A stretch of 64,000 nucleotides of DNA from Paralithodes platypus (taxonomy: Eukaryota > Arthropoda > Malacostraca > Decapoda > Lithodidae), in assembly GCA_032716605.1 (NCBI GenBank), contig CM064545.1:7462244-7526243 (forward strand), in the 5' to 3' direction. Positions within the stretch are counted from its first letter, which is position 1; the number at the start of each line of letters is the position of its first letter. The position numbers were made by a program, and so were the translations under genes. Of this stretch, positions 55,918 through 64,000 are shown piece by piece. The notes beneath the pieces are model-generated. The model saw only the letters and a list, made by a program, of their open reading frames with translations. It did no database searches and was not told the DNA's origin.

Positions 55918-57899
55918 TTTAGCATTTGGACTACAGTTACTTTTTCTTTGTAAATGTTTACAAATATATTGCATATAGAGGAAAACCTATACAGTATGTA
56001 TTTTTTTTTGTATTAATAAATATATATTTACAATTGTTGCTTTTATTACATTTCAGTTTAGGAATCTGTTTATTCTCGTCTTATAGACATTTATATCATG
56101 AACATTTCCAGCAACATTTTCAAATATTGAATCAATTTTCGATATTTCATTAAGATTTTAAATCTTTAAGTGTGATTATCTACAAACAGCATTTGTGGAC
56201 ATAACCACTTCTGGTTGTCACCCCTCGATATAACTTCACCATTCAAAGTGTTTAAATCTTTTCTTATTTGTAACTAGTTCACTTACACCATCACTTATAA
56301 GTACTTTTCCTTGCTTACCTATTGACTAATAGTGAGGAATTAAGAAGCAATCTATTCCATGGTAAGTAAACAACAACAGAAGACGATGAGGTAATACAAT
56401 ATTATTTATCAAGCGATAAATCAGTAAAAGATTGACGAGTGAGGTTGAGTTGATGTTCGAATTATCCCCCTAAACATCGTTTGTTTCGCTGAATTCTTGA
56501 ATGATGCAGACAATATTTTCCTACATAACATGTTTACCTTTCCGACTATTTATTTCGATACTTTATTACGTGTTAATATTTAGAGCTGTCAACAAATTAT
56601 CTTCGAATTCTGTGTTTACAGTTTCCAATATTTTCCATCATTATTTATCCGTAGTCATTAGAATGGTAGGCCTATCGAGCACATTAGTTAATCCTCATGT
56701 TCCGTAATATATTTAGAAATAGTATTCTTTTCTTTAGCATACTCTGCGACCTTATGAACAATAGTACGAAGGTAACGAAAGTTAAAAGTTTATAGATAAT
56801 GGTTATATCTGCACGTACAGACACAAATAGGATAATATATTTTACGAGTTTAAAGACACTGGGGCAGTACAGTGGTGCCAGGTGTAATTGTTTTATATTT
56901 ATGCATTGCATTTCCAGCTTTTTGGCAGTTTCTGAAAATTATGCTCGGTGTGTTGTCGCCTATGCGAAATAACAAAGTGGTTTGTATGCTACTTTTTAGT
57001 ATAATAACTTAGCTAAATTGTAACAACAATGTCAAGGATAAATGCAAAACTCTGGAAATTCTGTAACCTTCTTTAACACTTATGGAGTGACGTCATTGCC
57101 AGCCAAACACTGCTGTAGAGGACGGTGGCAAACTTGAGTTGCATAGAGTATAGTTATGCGAGTCGCGAAATACAAGACCACCGCTAATATTAAATAAAAT
57201 ACAGAATTATGCGAATATGCGTCAAGTTATGCGAACGACGGACCAAAGGCAACGGAATCCGAGGAGAAACTGATCTATCATCTATGCGAATTGCGCTCCA
57301 ACTATGTGACTGTGCAGTGGGGGATTGCCTCGGAGCCCCCACCTCTTAAATAATACACCGTCATCATAGGATTAAGGATAGTGCACATTTATATTATTGG
57401 TATACTGTTTCATTATACTTGTGTCGTTCAATTATGTTATATTTTGTTCGGTATAAGTCGTCTAACTGATAAGGTCAACCATCCACCAAATTCCGTTTTA
57501 CTATTGCGCCCATTATTCGAGTTATGTGTATCCCAATTATGCCAGCTCGCGTATCCACCAAATTCTCGCATATTTCAGGACCGAACTGTTCTGGAGATTT
57601 GTTTTGTTTGTTTAACCAGTGCATGGTAAATGTTTTACACATTATGCGAGTCACTTGGGGTTTACAGCCTCTCATTAAAATGTAAAACACAATGTTTCCG
57701 CTTGTGGTATACTTTTAGTAGTATAATTGTCAGTGACTGGCAGCTTAACTTATATATTCAATATGATGATTTGATTATCAATTTACTTTGGTTAACATAA
57801 GGTTAAGCTTAGGCAGTATCTCTATGAAGCAAATTGGTAAACACCATGTGCAAACTATGCTATTTCAAAAGTGTGTATTAAGTCTCGTGCAGATATGGA
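55918..57899. other. Intergenic, no gene seen
   Basis: AT-rich. Around 57150-57330 there are several ATGCGA repeats (TTATGCGAA type) of unknown meaning. Confidence 0.5.
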
Positions 57900-58179
57900 C
57901 AGTGCTATATGGTAGCGATGTGTTGATATAGATGCAATGTGAAGAGAAGCATCTGGAGACGGTTTGACTATGTATATGGAAAGTGGGGATAATGACTAAA
58001 GTGTTTGCAAATGAGGTGGATGTGAAGAGAGGGAGAGGTAGACCCAGAATGAGATGGAAAGTTGGAGTGAAGAGGCATATGAGCGAAATGGGTGTGGGGT
58101 GGGAGGAGGGGTGTCGGTTGACGGACGGCAGGAACATGGAAGCGATCCCCTCGTGGATTAACGCGTTTAGCAATACATT

Positions 58180-58226
<47 letters not shown>
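57900..58226 (+). pseudogene. LINE 3' end fragment with (TA)n tail
   Basis: The frame from 57983 reads VFANEVDVKRGRGRPRMRWK then VGWEEGCRLTDGRN, the KRGRGRPRxRWxDGV signature at the C-terminus of many arthropod LINE polymerases. It ends in a (TA)n run (58183-58226), probably the element tail. Possibly the same LINE type as 43800-44340. Confidence 0.6.
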
Positions 58227-58227
<1 letters not shown>

Positions 58228-58255
58228 TGTATATTCCATATTCCATATATATTAA

Positions 58256-58694
58256 CACCCAACGAGCGAGAAGTCTTGTTTACATCACCGTAGTGCCTGG
58301 CGGGTATATTTACAGACAATGTGCTTCATTTCATACTCTTTTTCATGCATAAGCAAGAGCCAGAGCGTATTACAATTATATATCTGTGAAAGGGTGATAT
58401 TAGAGCTTTCCAATGACACTTGAATCATCCTTGTACAACCACAGCTTCTCTTGCAACGATCGTGGAACCGGAGGCGAAAATACCCTAACAGGAAGTGTTT
58501 TTGCCGTGTTTATCCTTGTTGAGACCAGTAGGGAGGCGGGGATGAGATACAGTATGCCTCAGTACCAGTTACGTAGCGGTACGAGTACGCCTATCGTCCC
58601 CCCAACACTTGGTTTCTCTCTCATAGCTCGTAATGGCCTCAAAATGGCACCCGTCATAAGACGGAAACCGCAGGGGTGACCAATATTTTTAGGG
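58256..58694. mobile_element. TTAA-target MITE (piggyBac-like), copy 3
   Basis: A 439-bp insertion with TTAA at 58252-58255 and 58695-58698. It starts CACCCAACGAGCG, close to CACCTTACGAGCG of copy 1, and ends AGGG before TTAA. An internal block around 58340-58440 (TTTTCATGCATAAGC, GTGAAAGGG, AGAGCTTTC) matches copy 1 around 31008-31085. Confidence 0.75.
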
Positions 58695-58699
58695 TTAAA

Positions 58700-59090
58700 C
58701 TAGATAAGTTTAAATATAATTATCTAATGATAATGTAATAAGTGATACTCGAACCTGAAGAGCTATAAAATACCACATGGAATACATAAAATTGTACATA
58801 TAATACAGTAAACACAATCAAGGGAAGAAATGCCGTCACTGCCTATTTTGAATGTGTAACACGTAAAGCTTAGCCTGTGATTAGCTAAGCTGCGTGGGCC
58901 CAAGTCAGTCAGTCTTCACTCTCGCTTACTTCTTGAGTTTATCATTGCTTTATCTCGCTTGTGTATACTTTATGATATATACATTATTATTGTGTTTGCT
59001 GTGATATTTAATAGCTCTTCAGATTCGGATAGCACTGTAATTTATTAGGTAATCATTAAAATTACTTAAACATCTATTTTAATGAATAAA
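58700..59090. repeat. Fold-back repeat, copy 2
   Basis: 58757-58815 (CCTGAAGAGCTATAAAATA) is inverted at 58965-59030 (AATAGCTCTTCAG). The right half matches 50405-50610 of the first fold-back (CAGTCAGTCT, CGCTTACTT, GCTTGTGTATACTTTATGAT). Confidence 0.6.
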
Positions 59091-59450
59091 TATGGAGCAC
59101 TACAGATAATAGATAAATTATCAGGGTACTGATAACATAGGCAATCGTGAGCGTGCCGCTAGTGCTGCTGCTTCAAGAGACTTTCACATTTATCAACAGA
59201 CATGGATTCATATCACTTGCTTTAGGCAATAGCGAGCAATGTAGTAATACTTACCTTGGTTTATATATATATGCTCAGCTTTATCATTGGGATTGAGATG
59301 TATTAATACCATGACGGGAAGCTAATAAAAACCGCCGAATTAGGACCAATTAATTTCGAAGTGAGAACAAAAGAGTGTACGTGAAGTAGTGCCATTAAAA
59401 TCTGTGCTACGAGCAACTCGTTTCCTATATGAGAAACCACCCTTGTATTA
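59091..59450. other. Intergenic, no gene seen
   Basis: Nothing recognised. Confidence 0.5.
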
Positions 59451-59610
59451 GGTTTCGTAGGAATTGTCGGTAGTGGTGACAAAACTAACTCAAGTGACAA
59501 AAATTCGGGCATGTGTAACCGCCCCTTTAGGTGTCATAGGAATCGTTGGTAGTGGTGACAAAAGTCGCCCAAGAGGCAAACATTTGGGCATGTGTAATCG
59601 ACTGACCCTT
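59451..59610. repeat. Two-copy tandem duplication, period about 79 bp
   Basis: TAGGTTTCGTAGGAATTGTC with GGTAGTGGTGACAAAA and GGGCATGTGTAA recurs, diverged, from about 59530. Confidence 0.8.
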
Positions 59611-59969
59611 TAGGTGGCTGCCCAACGAACATTTCCGCGGTCGTGCAAAATATCGTACAGCATTCTAGATGAAAAATTAAGTTTTATCTCTTAAATTACA
59701 GTTGATCAAATATTTTAACACAATGTTTGACGTTAGTGTTTTACCATGCGAGATTTATAAAGAACAGCATTAGGCTTTTTGCTCTTGGTGCAATATGGCT
59801 ACACGACTGCCAGACGTACATATAATAAAGTAGGTGTGCAGTTTTCGCATTATCCCCCCCCCCACAAAAAAAAAATGCATACGCAAATCTGCAACCTATT
59901 ATTCTGCAAGTAGTAGTGAATCTCTTAGGTAAAATAGGTTTATAGACATAAGACAAAAATATTGACCAT
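59611..59969. other. Intergenic, no gene seen
   Basis: Contains a C-run followed by an A-run (59856-59874). Confidence 0.5.
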
Positions 59970-62510
59970 AATCTGTGACCTTTACCATTCACCTTGACCT
60001 TTGCATAACAAAAACAAAACATTTGGACAATCGTTGCATTGACCAACCAAATTTGTCAGCAAAATATGGTGACGATACGCAACCTGTTCAGTACAGTTCT
60101 GTCGGTTTCATTTCATATTGGATACCAAGACGATTTTATTTAGTTTATGGAGGGCCTCCATAAAATTAGCAGGCTTTCAACTATCTTAACCCTATTTACT
60201 ACCACAGATCCTTCATAAGCTCCACAAAATCGTCTAATTATAGCTAGAATACAAGAAAAAAGACGTCATCGGTACACAAAGGGTTAAACAGTCTAGGAAG
60301 AGTTTAAAGATAATTACCAACAATCTTCTTTTGTTCTTTGACCTTGACCTTTAACTTTAAGTATTGTAATATATATATCTATGATTGAAATATGTTATTT
60401 AAGTAAAATGCAACTAACAGTCGTCAGCTTATCAAAAATATTTTTTTTTATGATGAAGGTAACTTATGACTTTGGCCTGTGACCTTGACCTGTATGTAGG
60501 ATTATGTTTGTTTGCTTTGATGTAACTCTAGAAAATCAAATAAGTCTGTCAAATTTCATTAAAAATCGTCAGTTAGTTTCAGAGGTTTTAAAGAAATAGT
60601 TGACCTTTGACCTTTATGATGTCTGAAAATTTAACATTTTAATTTTCCCTAAATGCACAACTGTCTCAACGAATGTTGTGAAGTTTACATGAATAGTAAA
60701 GAAATTAGCATATTGACCTTATATTTGACGTTGACCTGTGAACTTGACCTATCAAATGGAATTATGTTTATTCTTGTATGACCTTGCTCTAGGCATTCCA
60801 AATATGCATGATATGCCTAATGAGAATCTTACATTAAATAATAAATACTAGTAAAAATCATATATCGACCTTTTACCGTAGTTTTTTGCCTTGACCTTCG
60901 ACCTTACAATTTCTTATCAAGGATTTAGTTAGCTTAACAGCAATGTTCGTATTAACTAGCATTATGAATATGGTGTAGCCAAATTCGTATAAAAAAATAT
61001 TGATTACAAATAGTGATCATATACTGTGACCTTGACCTTTGACATTTAACTAAAAGTAAAATGCATATATTTGGATGGTCGTCGCATTGACCAACTGAAT
61101 TGGCCTGTATAATTTTATGACAATACATTTAACAGTCAAGGAGGAGTTTAGGGAAAATTACAAATACTCTTATTTTGACCTTTACCTCTGACCTTAACTA
61201 TTACAATATTTATGTGAAATTTGATATATATTAGGCTATATTTAAGTAATAAGCCATAACACAGCCAGCTTTCTAAAATTTGAGTAATCTTTTCTAATAA
61301 ATATTAAAAGTGGACCTTTGACCTTGACCTGTGACCTTTATGTAGGAGTACATTTTTGTTTGCATTGACATTGCCCATCAACATCAAATACGCATGCCTA
61401 TTGTCATTAAAACATGTTAGTTTCATATATATTAATAGAATAGTTGACCTTGACCTTTGACCTTTATCTTGACCTTTATGTCTCAATATTTATTATTTTC
61501 CTTTGCACTTAAAGTGCAGCTATCTCACCACATGTGAAGTTTGCATGAAAAGTAAAGAAAAGAGCATATTGACCTTTTATTTGACCTTGACCTGTAACCT
61601 TGACCTTTCATATGGAATATACTAGTTTATTGTATGACCTTGGCCTAGGTATTCCGAATATACATGGTAAGCCTAGTGAAAATCTAACAATTATTATGAG
61701 AAATACTAGGAAAAATACTATTTTGACCTTTGTCCTTGAACTTTGACCTTATCCTTTAGAATATTTATTTAAAATTTGTGCAATACGGTATCAATGTTAC
61801 CAGTACCTTGTAAAGTGAAAATTAAGACATTTGAATAAAAACTAAAAATAAATAGTATAAGTTGACATATCACCATGACCTGTGACCTTGACCTTTATGT
61901 AAGAGTAACACTTTTTTTTGTATTGACAATGCCCAGGAAAATCAAATAAGCATGACTAAGTTCATTAAAACCCATCAGTTAGTTTCATGTATTTATAGAA
62001 TAGTTGACCTTGACATTCATGATGTCTCAAAATTGATTATCTCCCTTTTCATTTAAAGTGCAACTGTATTGCCAAATTTTGTGAAGTTTGCATGCATAAT
62101 AATGAAATTAGCATATTGACCTGTAAACTTGACCTTTCTTATGGAATTGTTTAGTTTCTTGTATGACCTTGCCCTAAGTATTCCGAATATACATGGTAAG
62201 TTTAGTGAGAATCTAATAGTTAATATAAGAAATACTAGTAAAACAAATATTTTGACCTTTGACCTTGACCTTTGACCTTACCCTTCAGGCTATTTATTTA
62301 CAATTTAGTCAATAGGATATCGAGGTTACCAGTAACTTGTATAGTGAAAATTAAGAAATTTGAGTAAAATCTAAGACACATAATATTGACCAATTTCTTT
62401 TTGACTGACCTTCGCATTGACCAAATGAATATACCTGTGAAATTTGGTGAAAATCCATTGAACGGTCTAGGAGGAGTTTCCGGACGGACGACGACGACGA
62501 CGGACAAGCT
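59970..62510 (+). repeat. Dense one-sided TGACCT array with higher-order repeats
   Basis: By hand I count about forty TGACCT hexamers between 59970 and 62420, almost all on this strand, often in direct repeats such as TGACCTTTGACCTTGACC. TGACCT is the complement of AGGTCA, the nuclear-receptor half-site. Longer blocks also repeat: the segment starting TGTGACCTTTATGTAGGAG (61330) recurs at 61881, period about 552 bp, and a diverged copy starts at 60478; a block GCATTGACCAA ... AGGAGGAGTTT occurs at 60036, 61085 and 62411. It ends in a GACGAC run (62481-62499). Similar GACCTT-rich repeats occur in other invertebrate genomes; family not named here. Confidence 0.8.
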
Positions 62511-62819
62511 GAAATGTGGTGCACAGTATACGGGCGGGACCTGTGTGTGCGATACCACTCTGCTTCGCAGAGTTGATAAATTTTTCGTGGATTATCTAGG
62601 TGCATGTGTGATAAGGAAACCATGGTATTGTGGTCTAAACTATGGACGAAGATCCAGAAACCAAGAAAATATAGTCAAGTGTGATTCGGTAACCTCTTTA
62701 GACCTTCTTCAGCTCGTGGGGTCCACCCCAGCAACGCCTTCGAATCGGCTTCCTTCCTTTCGGAAAAGTCAAGAAATTAAGGGGAAAATAATGGAGGAAA
62801 AATAAAGATTAGATAAAAA
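62511..62819. other. Intergenic, no gene seen
   Basis: A chance frame of 139 codons (62386-62805) crosses the end of the TGACCT repeat and has no protein-like features. Confidence 0.5.
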
Positions 62820-63815
62820 GAACTAAAGCTTAAGAGGAAACTGCTTTATCCTTTACTTTCTCCTTTTACTCTTCTGTTTGGTCCGTTATAACTCTTCAAA
62901 TATGCCTTGGTACATGCCATTTTCGTCTCTTACCTCCACACCATCCAGACCCAAGATATATGCCATCCCCATGTCCTCATTTGTCTTTACTTTCTGCCAC
63001 TCCTAATCGCCTATACTATAACGCATCTTCGTTCCCACAAGCTCCCTCTTACTCTCATACTATATCAACACATGCTCCATTGTTTTGTGTTTTCAACTCT
63101 TCACCTCCCAACCAACATTCCTTACATTCTTTCACTCCTCCATTACACCTCCAAGTTATCGCATTCACTTTTAATGCTCCTGCTCTACACTTAAATAACA
63201 ATTCAGATTCCCAATTCCCATCATAAAAACACTCTCTACTTGGGTTCTCTTTTTTCCTGTACATCTCCAAAGTCTTTTTCATTCCACCCTCCTCTTTCAA
63301 TTCTCCCGTCCCTTATGCTCCACGTTTCTCACCAAAAAGTTCTCACGACTTTTGCCTCTCACTTCGACACGTTCCCCGGTTTCATACATCAATTCTCCAT
63401 TTCTTCCATTCTTCATTCCAATCCTCCTCATTCTGTTTCTACATTCTATTCCCTATCAACTGTTCTCCCCTATCTACTCATACACCTTCCTTACCAACGT
63501 ATGTTCTTTCAGTTTTATTCTAAACCTCAGCTTCGCTTTCGACACAAATTTTAAAGGAACTCAACCCCTTTCTCCTCTAATTGCTTCTATTGTTATCCAC
63601 CTTTTTTATCTCAATCCTAACCCTCCTATCCTATTCTGTATCCCTTCAAGCATCACCACTTCTCTACTGGTACACCCTATTATCTCTATTAGTCCAGTCA
63701 ATGTACACCAGGACCCACCACTAATTGGAACAGAAACGAAACCTGTTGGAATTTGTTCAGTAGGGTACCCTTCATGATATACTAAAAGTCCCAAATTTGT
63801 TGTTGAGTGGATCAA
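62820..63815 (-). pseudogene. LINE C-terminal fragment
   Basis: Minus-strand pieces look like the end of an RT-encoding LINE: 63815-63606 (LEGIQNRIGGLGLR at its end) and 63300-63055 (CRAGALKVNAITWRCNG, then KECKECWLGGEELKT), the latter fitting the zinc-binding CKxC...G.E tail of such proteins. Frames are broken and the coding strand is purine-rich. No polymerase motif was found. Confidence 0.5.
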
Positions 63816-64000
63816 TATTTTTATCAGGGTTGAACTTTTGGATTTCTGGATTTTTTTTTTTTATTTTTTATTTTTTTGGTGCATGTATGACATCAGTATA
63901 GGTAGTAATATTCATAACTACATGTATGTTTTCCCATAAGGTCTGTCTTTAGGCCTATATTAATATTCAACCATTTTCTTTTCAGGGTCATCATGGCAGA
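63816..64000. other. Window end, no gene seen
   Basis: T-run at 63850-63873. The window stops inside unassigned sequence. Confidence 0.5.

Noticed and set aside
58413..58679. 88-codon frame within the TTAA MITE
   Set aside because: Lies wholly within a noncoding MITE and is not open in the related copy at 30924-31404.
59970..62420. CRISPR-like or satellite array
   Set aside because: Hexamers are irregularly spaced with no constant repeat/spacer length; the regularity lies in the larger diverged units.
62386..62805. 139-codon frame
   Set aside because: Begins inside the TGACCT repeat and ends in low-complexity sequence; not protein-like.
1..64000. Host genes with introns
   Set aside because: No conserved host protein segment with plausible splice sites was recognised in any frame; short exons could be missed by eye.

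Overview
The window reads as repeat-rich, intron-gap or intergenic chromosomal DNA of an arthropod, most likely a malacostracan (decapod-type) crustacean. The clues are the element families: Gmr1-like Ty3/gypsy copies with very long LTRs, a BEL/Pao element, a CR1/Jockey-group LINE whose 3' end is a short repeat of the type TTAGGTGAGTACA, a Tigger/pogo relic, and many microsatellites. I found no host protein-coding gene, tRNA, rRNA or CRISPR. The species call is inference from repeat style only.

Layout. Copies of one Gmr1-like gypsy family are labelled A to E. Copy A (+) runs 1-1169 and 8315-11079; copy B (-, 1170-8314) is inserted in it with a 4-bp target duplication CAGG. Copy A abuts a broken Tigger transposase (11080-12510). 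After an intergenic stretch comes copy C (+, 13939-43130), bounded by the target duplication ACTT. Its 5' LTR carries a probable viral nucleoprotein-like pseudogene (14944-19590), itself split by a LINE (15112-18219). Its 3' LTR carries a BEL/Pao element (-, 26457-43063). The BEL element in turn holds gypsy copy D (-, 33473-41467) and a TTAA-type MITE (30924-31404) that splits its protease frame. Copy E (53314-54911) is a lone, internally deleted LTR with a second TTAA MITE inside.

From 43135 on the DNA is AT-rich with scattered LINE 3' ends (43800-44340, 46192-47574, 57900-58226, 62820-63800), a 1-kb palindrome split by a LINE with a 12-bp target duplication (45551-47967), a fold-back repeat family (49520-50960 and 58700-59090), small MITEs, and a 2.4-kb array of TGACCT half-sites (59970-62420).

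How the genes relate. All gypsy copies share the same pol scar: the beginning of the reverse transcriptase is joined to the last RNase H motif, and no integrase is visible. They look like an amplified non-autonomous derivative that would depend on a full-length relative. The BEL element keeps gag, protease, RT/RNase H and integrase, all with breaks, and has an extra SGNH-hydrolase-like reading frame between its primer-binding site and gag, which is the most unusual coding feature in the window.
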